This document shows positions 32,267 to 44,442 of a DNA stretch of 64,000 bases, one piece after another. Position 1 is the stretch's first letter; the number at the start of each line of letters is the position of its first letter. The notes beneath the pieces are model-generated. The model was not told the DNA's origin and did no database searches. It worked only from the letters and a program-made list of their open reading frames with translations. This DNA is from Plasmopara viticola (Eukaryota; Oomycota; Peronosporomycetes; Peronosporales; Peronosporaceae). The stretch covers positions 248,001 through 312,000 of the forward strand of contig MBPM02000053.1 in NCBI GenBank assembly GCA_001695595.3, given 5' to 3'. The position numbers were made by a program, and so were the translations under genes.

Positions 32267-32513
32267 TACCGACTGCAGCAAAAATTTACAACTGCAACTT
32301 ATTCAAGTGCCATCTTCTCCTTTGGCATTTGAACTTAGCGATCGGTAGAGTACGAAAGGCTATTTTCACAATTCAGACTCAGATCGTGGGGGTGGTGGAC
32401 GAGCACTATAGTTGGGAAGCGCAAGTTGAAGTTGGCTTTGCCATTAATTGTGTGTAAGCACACCAAAGCGCACTTAGTCGGAGAGTCGACTAGGTGTTTG
32501 CCCACATCACAAG
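32267..32513. promoter_or_regulatory. Shared upstream region of leishmanolysin and GMPPB
   Basis: 247 bp between divergent ATGs. On the plus strand GCTATTTTCACAATTC at 32359-32374 fits the oomycete core promoter GCTCATTYYNCAWTTT at 13 of 16 positions by my count. A degenerate copy of this upstream region and the first exon occurs at 40592-40800, with the core element best preserved. Confidence 0.6.
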
Positions 32514-33858
32514 ATGAAGGCGCTGATCTTGGTCGGAGGCTTTGGCACGCGGTTGCGACCGCTCACGCTCTCGTGTCCCAAGCCTTTGGTGGAGTTTTGC
32601 AATAAATCGATTGTGGTGCACCAGATTGAGGCACTTGTGGCAGTGTGTGATCCGTCATACGCACCTCGAGACGATATAGTACCCTTGACTCTTGTTTGTT
32701 TGGATGATTGTCTAGGTGGGGGTAACGGAGGTGATTTTAGCCGTTAATTATCAGCCACAGGTCATGCTGGCGGCACTTGAATCCATGGAGAAAAAGGTAC
32801 GAATGATTGTTACGTTGACACGTGTTGCAGAATGATGGTGTAATGGTGTTCATAACTTATCTCAGTACCACATTAAGATCTCGTGCTCCCATGAAACGGA
32901 ACCTTTGGGTACTGCTGGACCATTAGCTTTGGCGCGTGAGCTACTGGATGATGGCGATCCGTTCTTTGTTTTCAATAGTGACGTCATCTGTGAGTACCGA
33001 CTTCAGGAGTTTTTAAGCTTTCACAAGACGCACGGAGCAGAGGGTACGATTATGGTAACCCGTGTCGATGAGCCATCGAAATACGGAGTCGTTATCTCCA
33101 ACGCGGACGGACAAATTGAACGCTTTGTGGAGAAACCGAGAGAGTATGTGGGCAACAAGATTAACGCTGGTATCTACATCTTCAATCGGGAAGTGCTGGA
33201 CCGTATTCAACTGCGACCAACATCGATTGAAAAGGAGATTTTCCCACAAATGGCAGCTGAGGGTAACCTCTTTTCAATGGTATTACCAGGTTACTGGATG
33301 GACATTGGTCAGCCCAAAGATTTTCTTTCGGGTATGTGTCTACACTTGGACTATGTTGAACGCACGAAGGCAGAGACGCTCTCAATCGGCCCTAAGTTTA
33401 TCGGCAATGTTTTGGTTGATCCCACCGCCGTGATTGGGGAGGGATGTCTCATCGGACCTAATGTGGTTGTCGGCCCTGGGTGTGTGATTGAAGATGGTGC
33501 GTTGGGGCTAGCAGCTTAATCTTATGGGCTTGACTTACGACACGATGCTTTCAGGTGTTCGACTTAGCAGAACAACGCTTTTGCGTGGCGTAACAGTGCG
33601 TGCTAATTCGTGGATTCAGTCCAGTATCATCGGGTGGGTCTCCACGATCGGTCGATGGGTGTGTTAAAATTATAGAGCTTATGTGATGTGTGTGATCAAC
33701 GTCTGATGACCTTGCTGTGCTAGTGCCGAGTGGAGGGAACTACCGTTGTTGGTGAAGATGTGCAAGTAAAGGACGAAAAGTTTATAAACGGTGGCCTCAT
33801 TCTACCGCACAAGGCCATTTCTGCCAGCATTCCTGACCCTGGTACGATTGTCATGTGA
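32514..33858 (+). CDS. GMPPB: Mannose-1-phosphate guanylyltransferase (GDP-mannose pyrophosphorylase, beta type)
   Basis: Five exons, 32514-32642, 32716-32796, 32866-33496, 33555-33658 and 33724-33858, phases consistent, giving 359 aa, the family's usual length. It makes GDP-mannose from mannose-1-phosphate and GTP, the donor for N-glycans, GPI anchors and mannosylation. The nucleotide-binding start is [20 protein letters not shown] with PKPLVEF. Then come [45 protein letters not shown] and a C-terminal left-handed beta-helix ([20 protein letters not shown]), ending DPGTIVM. The donor of intron 4 was placed so that the join reads [18 protein letters not shown], as in the family. Confidence 0.93.
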
Positions 33859-34030
33859 GTGGGGTGGGGAAGATACACCACGCAATGTGCTGATTTAGCG
33901 AATTAGGTTGTAAGGTGAATAATCAAATTTACATTAGAGCTGCATTATTGATGTAAGCTTATTCCATTATCGAGACTTGCATTACAACACTAACCGCTAT
34001 TTTTTCATATTTTCGAAAGATTGTTTCGTT

Positions 34031-35214
34031 TGATTAAAAATAATTTTCGGAAAAGGTTGGGGTGACGCCCTCCTTCCAAGCGCGGGGGCTAAATGCTCGC
34101 GCGCTTCGGGCAGGTGCTCTCGAGCATCTGCAGGTCTCTAACGAGTCTCACCCTCGACGCGACGGTCTCCAGCACCAGGCCAAACCCCCTTCCACGCCCT
34201 TACTCGCGCCAACCGCATCCGGATTGGCTCCTTTAATGTGAATTCTCTAGGTTCGAAGCGCAAGAAGCACGAAACACTCCCCGAAGATCTCCGGCGCTAC
34301 CGCGTCGATATCCTTGGCCTCCGAGAAACCAAGATCTTCGATAGAGGTGAGCACCGCATTGATGACTTCCTTCTCACCCTGAAAAAAAAAAAACGAAGCC
34401 AAGACCGAAGTCACCGAATTCCGCCGCCACTGCAATTCGTCGGGCGCCACTCGACACGCCCGATCCCGAGAAGAAACCTGGCGCCACACTAAGAAGCTCG
34501 GAACACTCCTCGGCGATATTATAGATCTATTCCGACGCAAGTCCCTGGCCACCCTCGCGCTCCACCGCCTCTGGTCCGTCTGGCTCCGCCCCACGCTCAT
34601 CACACCCAAGACCCGCATCCGATTGTACAACACCTACGTTCTAATGATTCTGCTGTACAACTGCGCCACCTGGGCTCTTACCAAGTCAGAGCTTCACGGC
34701 CTCGAGAGTTTTCGTCGCTGCCAGCTTCGCTACGCTCTTGGCTATCGCTACCCCCGGCCCATTTCGAATGCAAGACTCTACGACCTCTGTGATGAGCGGC
34801 CGCTGAGACTACGACTGACACAAGCTCGCTGGCGCCTGTTTGGCCATGTACTTCGCCGCTATCCCGACATTCCAGCTAACCTCCAGATGCGTGCCTACTT
34901 CTTCTCCACCGCAGCAAAAGGCGCGGACGTCCCCGCACCACGCTCCCCTCGACACTCGACCACAACCTTGTTTCCCGTGGCTTCGGCTTTCGACTCCGGA
35001 TAGCACAAGACCTCGAAGTGGTACGTACCCTTGCACAAGACCGAAAGAAATGGAAGACCCATACGACCTCGGTGCTGGATGCACTGCCCGCCGAACGAGA
35101 CTCGACGTATGCGGACACCACTCTATGCCGTGGACTAGCCAGACTGAGCCTAGCACGTGCATAACTTGGCAACGCGGTAACGTAATACATTACATTACAT
35201 TAATGATAAAAAAT
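34031..35214 (+). mobile_element. Deleted LINE (non-LTR retrotransposon)
   Basis: Element 34043-35203 with flanking near-identical TGATTAAAAAT (34031-34041) and TGATAAAAAAT (35204-35214), a likely target-site duplication. The plus strand holds the start of an APE-type endonuclease (RIGSFNVNSLGSKRK, RRYRVDILGLRETKIF) and then, after an A12 run at 34382-34393, the C-terminal end of a LINE RT ORF (RIRLYNTYVLMILLYNCATW, QLRYALGYRYPRP, RWRLFGHVLRRYPDIP). The RT catalytic core is missing. It ends with an (ACATT)n tail. It is the longer relative of the 0.33-kb copies A and C. Confidence 0.85.
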
Positions 35215-38200
35215 GTCGCTTAAACCTGGAATCAACAGATGTGGCAACGTCATTATTATTTTTTGACTTTGATGCTCGTTTATTTGTATGAAAGGGCTCA
35301 TATTTAACCCACTTTATAAGTTGTTATATTTACCAGATCGTTGAGAAGATGTCGGCTTATAAGACATTGCTTTTGTTAATAATGGCCCCAGCTGTCTTCA
35401 TTTGCACAGTTTCCAAATCGTGTGGTGATTTGTAAGGTGTTAGACTATTTTTTTACCAAATCAAAACTAAAAATACGTTTCCTACTACGATTGAGAAGAC
35501 ATCTTTGGTCCAACGTGCAGCTTTCTTGTCAAATGATCGTTTCTTGATATGGTAAGGAATGTTTGTGCCTAATTTAAGCTCGATTTCGAGCTTTTTCGCT
35601 TCTGCTTGATTGAGAAAAGGTCTGCTTCCATAGCGTTGCCTTTTAGATTTTTGGCGTCATGCCGATCGAACGGTGATTATTAACATTGTACTTTGTGATA
35701 AGATCGCTCACCAGATTCTGTGCGATTCGCTTCAGAGATGTTTAAAGTTGTCGCTGCTTCACGTTTCTGATAAATATTTTGATCTTAGTCGTAATACTAC
35801 GAAATCCAGGCTAGCTCATAACATGCTCGATCTTTTCGGAATTGAAGAGTTTGGTACCTTTGCATTTATAGACCTGCTTTCATTGTCGCTATCATAAGGT
35901 CATCGGTTTCGATATGAACAAACGCGCTTCAAGCGCTTAGCATAGTAAAAGGAATCTTGTCAAAAAAAGCTTAGTCTAAATTTTTGTCAGTGCGTTTCAG
36001 TGCAATACGATTGTGGATTTTCGTTATAAAAGCATACATCTACCACTTTGCTGCACACCCTTAGCGCCAATCTTGACCCTGATGGATTCGTTGGCAGATA
36101 GCAGATACAGTTCCTCGAAGATGAAGATACCATAGAATCACCAGACCATTCATCCATTATCAAAAAAATGCGACGGTTCATTATTGGTTTAGTCGCGTGG
36201 GAGCTTACTATGCTTGTGCTGCTCGAATTTCCACGTAGCTCAGCCTTAATACAGTATTGAAACGGATTTCAACAGCTGAATGCGGTATAAGCAAAGTGGT
36301 ATTTATCTTTGTTGCGGCATGTCTGAACGGTCGCAGTAGAAGTCGATGCACATTGCAGCAAGCGTATTTTGGCGAGCGGGTAGAAGGCAATCGACATTGT
36401 GCCTGAGAAGGCGTTTCTTTATTTTGGTCTAGCACGTATCATTAAACCCTCGAGCCCATGAAATGTGAAGTGCTAAATTTTGTCTTGATGGCTTTTCGTA
36501 CGTGATCGCTTCATGTTTGAAAACCTTGTTGCCTATCATCAGCTTCACTATTTCAGCAGTCAAAGCTTCGAAGTTGTCAACATCATCCTCTCGTTTAGCG
36601 TAAGAACCTATACCCATCGATAGTGCAAACGATTGATGGGAATGGACTATGTTTACGTTTTGGTAATCTTCGTTTCAGAGTGACATACACATACCCCATG
36701 AGAGATAAGAACCTTTTCGCAAAACTAGCTACTTACAAGCTCTATAGCTAATGTTGCTCGGCCTTGTTTGCTCGCGTTGTTGCAGTCAGTTCTGTGCTAG
36801 TCAATAACAACTTCATCGCGGCGATTGATAGACATGTTCTTGGAAGTAGGAATACTTATCTAGTGTACTCTATGAGGTATGGTGGATAGCTAATGTCACA
36901 CTTGAAAGGGCAATTTTCATTGCTGACGATATCGCTGATAATATCAGAGTTCGCGTACTGGACCACATGTCATTTCTCAACCAATTGCCCACACGCACCG
37001 AGAATTGGCAACGTACTCGATGATCTTCTTGCATATGCTATCACTTCAAATGTTCGTTGAATTGCGCTTGGCATTGCAAATGAGGAGAATTGTAGACCCA
37101 CCAGCGATGTTAGACTTCATCTTGGCATTTATAATCTTTTTTTCTCTGTGTCGGTCAGCTGTCCGAACTGTGCTTGAGCAGGATCTTTACCAAAATCCTC
37201 TAATCGATAAGTCCTTACGAGTGGTGTTGCCCATTACACAGCTGATCAAGGAGTTATCGTCAATATGTTGTTGACACGATCTGCCGAAGCTATATCGACG
37301 GTCAGCTAATAGTAGCATAGACCACACAATGACTTTTACTTTTGCAGTAATGCATTCAAGTGCTCGAGTGTAACACCAAACTTTTGCTTTCCTTAGCATT
37401 CTAAATTATGTATACTCTCATGCGCTAAGCTAGGTATAGAAAACGTTAGCAGACTGCTTATCCGAGATTGTAAATTATCAAAGCAAGGGTGAGGCACAGC
37501 TTTCTCATATAGACTAGATAGCGACACACTATCTACAAATGGAAACGTCTAAAAATTCACGTCGAGCTTTGATAGACTCAATGACTGTGGCTACGTCGAT
37601 ATTGTCGCACTGGATCATAAGATCTTTTATTGATTTGTAGCGAAGCTATCCCACACAAATTTGCTCGTTCGAATTTATAGCCGATCATGCTTATAACACG
37701 GAGCTTGCTATCAAATGCTGCCTTAAGGGGGATAGTAGTCTAGTTGAAAACATTGAATACCATGTTTTGAAAAAAGAAACCCTTATCAAGGCCACAAACA
37801 CATTAAATTTTATGATCACATTTACAGCCACCGTGAAATCTTGTCGGGTACTTATCGTAGCTGGTACCAGCTTGCAAATAGTTGCCAATATCAAGTATTT
37901 TCACCTATGTTGTTGCGATGCACATGAAAATGGAAATCTTGCTGATAGATTCGGTGCAATCGGTACTTCTGTCGGATAAGCAAAGATTGTTTTTAGTATC
38001 GTATCGACCAGAAATGGAGCCGAATACTTGTACCTGATCAAGCTGCTACACAAACCATCATGATCAAACTTTCGTTTACTGAATCTGAGGAAGCTATAAA
38101 TTCAAAGAAATGACATACTTCCTCTGTAAAGTCCGCCATCTGCATCAAGCATCTTGGAAATTTTATTTCAACTTTGCATTTAAGATCTCCAAACGAGTCC

Positions 38201-40120
38201 ATCCGTGAACATTGGTGATCTTCTATGAAAGCGTCCGATACCTGTACTTTTTTTGGATCTTATTTAATACATCACCAATGCATTCGAACAAACTAGTAGA
38301 AAGCAGCTTCGGATCGTCATTCACAAAGCAACGCACCTCTTCGCTTAGGTTATCAGCTACTGATTCTGACACAGAGATGTGTTCAGTAGTGAAGATAGTT
38401 TGCTTTCTGTGTTAAGTCGACAGGCTTAAAAATGGTCTCGAAGTCGTGACCGACGAATTGAGCTTGCATTCTTGACCATCAAATTTGTTAGCATCAATTG
38501 TTCGGAGCTGATCTTCATATCGTTGGCTCAGCTGATAAATTTTCAATGTTTACGAGTTCATACGGAATTTTGGTCTGGTCTCGTAGCTTAGCAGAGCTCA
38601 CGAAAAACCATCTTGCACTTCGATCATCGGTACTTAGACGAGAGTACATCAATGTATCTGATGAAAATAGCATGATTTTTATGGTAGCGAGTCTTTCTCC
38701 GAACGACATATGCTTTCAGCATTACCGATCATTTTGTCCACTAAGTGGCTTTCTGTCAAAACAGAATCATTTTTTACCATTGTCGCGATACAGGAGAACA
38801 ATCAGTTTTTTTAACCTTTGGAGCAGGCTAAGCGTATAGGTGATAGATCCCTTGTACGATTTGTAACGCTTGAATATTACTTTCAGTGGAGCCTAGACCC
38901 CACGAGGATATCTCTTAGCTTGCCGATCTAAGTATCATGCGATACAGTGAAATACACATTGTCGAAAAAATATATTACGTGCTTGTTATCGCAGATAATA
39001 TGTGGACCTAAACTTTACTACCACCGAGAGCACGCTCGTGGAATGAGACGTGTACTTTAAAATCGGTATTTGACTCTAGCATATGCACGTAAGGGTAATT
39101 TGGCATGTCTGCCAGCTCCATGGATCTGATCTCAGCAACAGGAGCCTTAAATACGTACGTATTGGCTAATAATATCATTATACGTAAGACTCACCAGGTC
39201 GTACCCAAGAGCGCAAGTACACTTCGAAGGTTTTTTTTGGCCAGCAAGAACGCTCTCTCGCTCATTATAAAACTTAGCGGACGGAGAAACTTTATACAAC
39301 TGCGACTCCATGTGCTTTTTGTTGTTTTGAAAAATGCTGCTTTGGGCAAGTCTTGGAGTCCATGGTATGTATTTTTTAAAGTCTCGACAACTTTTTTGAA
39401 CTGCTTAGCTACTAGGTAGAACGGGAAATGTTGCTAGCATGGGTCATCCTTCCCGTCTTACCCCGCTCCTCAACGCCGTAGTTGCTACTCCATTCAGTCG
39501 CTTGAACAGTTAAATTCTCGAGCTCGTATGCAAACATGTTGCTAATATATTTTTGGGCATGACATTCTTCGATGACATGGCTGTATGATATTAAAAATCT
39601 TCACTTTGTATCACTGACGAAAATTAATCAATTTCATGGCTAGGTTCGTTGTTGCTTTAATCAAGTTCGTTTTGTAGCTGTACGAAGAAGGCAATTGCGC
39701 TTTGCGTGTGCGCTGGTAGTCGCGCTTATGTGCTCCTTCAATACGCTTCTTGTTAGCTTGGTTTTGTTCGAAGGAGTTATCAAAAAGTGCAGGTATGTCA
39801 CTTTTTTTATAACAAATTTTGTGTATAATAGAAATCAAAAAATATTGAAGCTGCTTCGTGACAACATATGTGCTTCGTCTCTTCCTCTTCGACCCACGGT
39901 TTTGCTGTATCGTGGTAGTCGATGGTCACAGCTGAACTGCTTATTTCTGAGCTTCAAACTGCAGTGACTGATTCCTTCAATTGCGTTTTTTCGTCGCACG
40001 TGTAAAACGATCTTTAAATCAATTCAAATACGGTTAGCGATAACTCAAAATTGTAGACTCAAGAACGCACATCGAGACGGAGAATTCCACGCACGCTTTA
40101 GCTTTAAAAACTTAGAGTCA
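35215..40120. other. 4.9-kb gene-poor region
   Basis: No intact gene recognised on either strand. The longest frames are about 60-115 codons and match nothing known to me. A signal-peptide-like short ORF is at 35349-35435 (listed separately). Most of this is probably old mobile DNA. Confidence 0.4.
35349..35435 (+). pseudogene. Signal-peptide-like ORF, possible effector relic
   Basis: 28 codons from an ATG: a short polar start, a hydrophobic run (LLLLIMAPAVFICTV) and SKSCGDL before a stop. The composition fits an oomycete secretion signal cut off by a stop. No RxLR or CRN motif follows clearly in any frame of the next 500 bp. It could be chance. Confidence 0.2.
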
Positions 40121-40378
40121 TTAGGAGCCACCTCCATACGTGAATCTGAGACCACGCTTGTCGCCCTTCTTCAGCTTGTTCACATCGTCTGAGACGCTCG
40201 ACAGCCATGCGTTGCCCCCTGTCTCCTCCGCTGGAAAGAGCTGCACATTGCTCGCCGCTATCTCAAACCTATGACTTGCCGCGATCGCCTTCTTCAAGCA
40301 ATCCACTGGCGCATTCTCATTGATCTCAAAGTCCACGCTTCCCGCCACACCAACGATCATACAGAGAAGGGTCATCAT
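40121..40378 (-). pseudogene. Crinkler (CRN) effector N-terminal relic
   Basis: From the ATG at 40378 the minus strand codes 85 aa: MMTLLCMIVGVAGSVDFEIN, then APVDCLKKAIAASHR, VQLFPAEETGGNAWLSSVSD and DVNKLKKGDK, then a stop. This follows the CRN N-terminal domain (IVGVAGSAF, DLKKAIK, LQLFLAK, WL, lKKGe). The LFLAK core reads LFPAEE here. CRNs are host-translocated effectors; the N-terminal module serves delivery and the C-terminal part acts in the plant nucleus. The copy ends before the DWL and C-terminal domains, so it is probably dead. It lies beside a copied GMPPB promoter. Confidence 0.7.
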
Positions 40379-40591
40379 GTGGAATATGGAAGAAAGGGAG
40401 AACATTCCCGTGGGTAAACAATCGAAAAAGCATGTCGCATAGACTTCTATCGGATTGTGATTACAAGAGCAGCATGACACTCGTTTGCAAACAACCTCAA
40501 TGGTGCGCTTGGAGGTGTCGAGTAGGCTTGGTAATTAGAAGGCATTGGCCCTCTTTTCGTTGGGAAGAAGTGCCGCGGTATATACTAATCG

Positions 40592-40800
40592 GTAGAGTCC
40601 TAGAGCTATTTTCACACTTTGGACTTAGGTCGTGGCCAGCACTCCAGCTGGGAAGCGCGAATTGGTATGCACCAATTCGAACTTGGTATGAGTGTATAAC
40701 GTGTTACAAGATGAAGGCGCTGATGCTAACCACAGGCTTTGGCACACGCTCATGCTCTTGTACCCTACGCTTTCGACGATGTCCTTCGCTATTTCGTACA
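40592..40800 (+). pseudogene. Duplicated promoter and first exon of GMPPB
   Basis: The stretch follows the true locus at about 32341-32600. ATCGGTAGAGT opens both, then GCTATTTTCACA, TCGTGG, GGGAAGCGC and AAGATGAAGGCGCTGAT, then GGCTTTGGCAC. The coding copy reads MKALML-TGFGTR and then shifts frame, so it cannot make the enzyme. Similarity fades near the end of exon 1, and upstream it stops at the start of the promoter. The core promoter element (40605-40620, GCTATTTTCACACTTT) is well kept. Confidence 0.7.
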
Positions 40801-41047
40801 TTGCAACGTGCTGGATTGATAAAATTATGTAGCAGCGAGACTTTGTCATCTTTTCCAATATCAGCTTGAAACTCGTCGAGAGACCCATCACTGCAGCGAC
40901 AAGTTTGCAGTATAAAATCCCACGTGAGACAATAAAGAGGTCATTGGCAAGACGAAGTCAACTTTGGGGCCTGTCTATCTTTGATTCCCTCGTTTGTATG
41001 ACCTTGAATGCATCTTGCGTGAATACTAAAAGCAAGTTTAACGCCGC

Positions 41048-43132
41048 ATGTCGACCCCCAAGACGCGAAAGTCGGTCAAAGTGGTCGGCCATGTTGGCGT
41101 GTTCACAGGCCGTCGCAACCGCCAGGAGACCATGTTATCAATCCGCAAGGCAAAGAAGGAGGACGCGTATGCCTCTCGTCGCAATTTAAAGGCCCACCAA
41201 GCGGCGCAGACGGCGAGTCGCAAAGAATTGTTGCGCAACCTCGCCGCGCGCTCGCACGCATTGTTGCTCGGTCCTAACACGCCATTGCTCGTACACTGTT
41301 GACGTGCAACCGGTTGGTGCTAATTGTCGTGTTGATGCTCCTAGGGATCCAGCGACCGGAAGCCTCGACGAAACAGAAAGCCATGCGTGCGTTTGTCTAC
41401 TTGCTCTCGAGCGGCGTCCCACCCCTGTTTGACGAAATGGATTCACAACACGAAGGATTGTGGGACACGATTCTCGCGGCCTTGCCATCGTTCGTCGCCA
41501 TTTTAAACGACGACTTTGCCGATGCCACGGCGATTCAATTGCATTCGGATGCCGCGTTTGCCTTGCGGTTCATTTCCTCGATGGATAAAGCGGATGCCGT
41601 CATTGCATCGGGGGCCGTGCCAAAACTGGTCCAATTGTTTCATTCGGGCATCTCGGAAGTGCAGATTCAAGCTGCGTGGTGTCTCGGCAACATTGCCTCT
41701 GCTTCGACGCAGAGTTGCCAAGTGATTATGAGCATATGTCCGCCCCACTTGGTCTTGCCGCATATTCGCATGGCCACGCCCTCTTTGCGACGGGCTGCAG
41801 TGTGGCTCTTGCGGAGTTTGGTCGAGTATCCCGATGTGATGGACAAGAGTGGCGTCGTGACGAGTGTGATCAAGCAAGAGATGATGGAAGTGCTCGTCAG
41901 TCTCATGATGCAACTTTCAAAGGAAAGGATCAATAATTTGGCGTCGGGAAGTGATCAATTATGGGAAACGATCAAGTTTAAAAAGGCAGCAGTGATCGCG
42001 CCATGGCGCATTTTTGAGGTACGGAGCTTTTGCAATGGGTATTGTAGTAAAGTAAAGAGGCCAATATATATTGTTGACTTGATAGATTAGTACCGGCAAG
42101 CCTGAACCCAATGATATTGCGGTTGTACGATTTGTCCGGGAAGTGGATGACTCAATCGTCGAAGTGGTGGATGTCGACGCTAATTTTGAGACGGGAGAAA
42201 ACCTCGTCTTTGAGGCCAAGAAAGCCGACTTGCGGCCATTGCAAGTGATGGATGATGCTATCGGAGAAGACGACGACTTGGAGGACGATGAGAGCGATTT
42301 ATTGGACGAGCAAGTATTGACTTTCTGCGATAGTTGCTGGGCCCTGGTGGAAATGACGTTGCACAGTAGTGACATGGTCAGTGGCATCGTCAACGCTGGG
42401 TTGTGTCCACGCCTCGTTGAGTTGCTCTACATTTCCCAGAGCAGTATCATCCTTGCACCCGTGTTGCGATTATTGGGCAACATTGTCTCTGCCGAAATTT
42501 CGTACTCCCAAGCTGTGATTGACGCCAAATTGTTGGACGTCATCCCAAGTGTCATGACGACAACGAGTCGTGCAGTACGTGAAGAAGCGTGCTGGATGCT
42601 GTCAAATATTGCAGGAGGTCAGGAGGAACAAGTGATTGCCATGATGAATGCTCCTGGAGTGGTGGCGGGGCTGGTGGAGCAAATGTCGTGGGCAGAATAT
42701 GGGGTCAAGCGGGAAGCCACGTGGGCCATGTGCAATATTATTGTGCGAGCCAATGTCGAGTTTATCCACACCGTTATTCAAATGGGCGTCTTGCAGTCGT
42801 TCTGTCCATTACTGGAAGAGTGGGAAGACCCCATGGTCGAATTGGTGATTTTAGAGGCGATTGAGAGTTTGTTGCAAAAAAATCCGCCTGAAGGCCGCGT
42901 AGCAGTTGAAGAAAGTGGGTGTCTTGCAAAGATAGAGGAGCTGTCGTATGACCAAAACGATGATGTGAGCAGCATGGCGTCACAGTTGATAGATACGTGG
43001 TTTGACAAGGAAGAGAACGAAGTGGATACGCTGCTGGCGCCATCTGTCGTCAGGTATGACCACACTGGTGACGCACTTACTTTCAAGCCTGTAAAGAGTG
43101 ACGTCCAGTTTAATTTTGGTCAAAGTCAATAA
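41048..43132 (+). CDS. Importin-alpha-like armadillo-repeat protein
   Basis: Three exons, 41048-41270, 41345-42018 and 42086-43132, introns of 74 and 67 bp, 647 aa. The N-terminus resembles an importin-beta-binding domain (FTGRRNRQETMLSIRKAKKE, then YASRRN). Armadillo repeats follow, with typical WCLGNIAS, WLLRSLVEYP, WMLSNIAGGQEEQV, WAMCNIIVRA and the NLS-groove Trp/Asn pairs. Importin alpha binds nuclear localisation signals and carries cargo with importin beta. This one is longer than the usual ~530 aa and has an acidic insert between repeats (GEDDDLEDDESDLLDEQ). The donor of intron 1 (GTCCTA at 41271) is non-canonical beyond GT, but it is the choice that keeps phase; a GTTGAC donor at 41298 is an alternative. 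Confidence 0.85.
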
Positions 43133-44442
43133 TTGCTAAATCGGAGCGATACTTATGGCTTCGATGAACGGATGAAGTCTTTAATGTTATACTTGTTTGC
43201 ATGCATTCGCATCTCGTCTAGCCTATGCAGTCCTGTACGCCCATGTCTACAGCTGGTAAGCGTATTGGGATTGAAAGCAGCTCCTACTGAAAGAGCGGAG
43301 AAGCCAGCGGCATCAATACGCAATAAATGGTGAGTTATACGTAAGTTCGCTTTTGATTGGATACTTGGTAATGACGAATAAGGATTCATGAAGAGAGATA
43401 GGCGATAAAATCTGCGAAAAACTACGATAGACCTTTGACGCATACGTGGCTTCATTTTCAAATTTATCGCTCTCGATAAAAGATCCTCACCCTTCACCAT
43501 CGAGAATTGAAAGGGAATTTTCGAGGTCGTTCCTATCTCGACCGCAGCATCACGCCATGCAGCTGCATAGAACGCTTTTGTTTAGTGACGTTGTGTCTGT
43601 TTTCCTGGACCTGAGTTGAGAATATATAAAATTTAGCCGTCTATGTATGTATATTTAATAAATTGGAGTTAATACAGTTGGCGAGGCATCAGCTGGTATT
43701 GACGCCATGATTATACTTGCGTCACGTGCTACTCCCGCGATGGTCACCACGCCAGTTCTTGGAAAGAATTGAGCGTGCTGGCAGTATCATTTTTGTGCTC
43801 CTTTAAGTGTAAGAATACTTATAAGAGATTAATCCGGTCATTGTCGATACACGAAGCTCTTCATCTTGCTGAAGCGCGATACGCACAAAGCTTATATTTT
43901 TCAAATATTAGTCTATACATAAAGTAAAAGATCACTTGAGAAGTTTACAATCAAGCTGATAAAATACGATTGAGCACGGTATATGCCGTCATGTAACCAT
44001 GTAACCGTGCCACGCAGATGTCCGGTTAATGATTTATTAGTAATGCAATCGATTTGAGGAATATAAAGTAGCTAGAGTGAATCTCTTGTAACTACTGGTA
44101 TCCTACTCTTGCTTTACACCTTATACCTTACTTTTTCAAGCCGGTATGTTCGGCGTAAGCAAACACACACTATCTTTGAGTTTCAATGCATGTAAAGAAC
44201 GTCAGGCGACAGCATGTCTTGCGACCAAATTTCGAGAATAATGCTGTCGTGGACAGAGCAATTACTTCAAATAAAGACAATAAAAATCAAGGCAAAAGCC
44301 AGACAAATCTGATCCGCATACAGTAGTTGTACCGTATCTTTGCCAGGTAATTTAACGCCATCCGGGTCAAAGTGATTAAAATGCATTTTTAAATTCTCTT
44401 TGCTGTGTTCCTGCCGTGACCAACTTTCTCTCTCGGACGTAT
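43133..44442. other. Spacer between importin-alpha-like and ATPase genes
   Basis: A minus-strand ORF 43500-43153 (115 codons, ATG at 43500, basic N-terminus MVKGEDLLSRAINLKMKPRM) is open, but I recognise no family. It might be the first exon of a gene or chance. The rest, 43501-44442, shows nothing. Confidence 0.3.

Noticed and set aside
40379..40480. N-terminal extension of the CRN relic
   Set aside because: The open frame continues upstream, but its start is not an ATG and the CRN family begins at the MMTLLC position.
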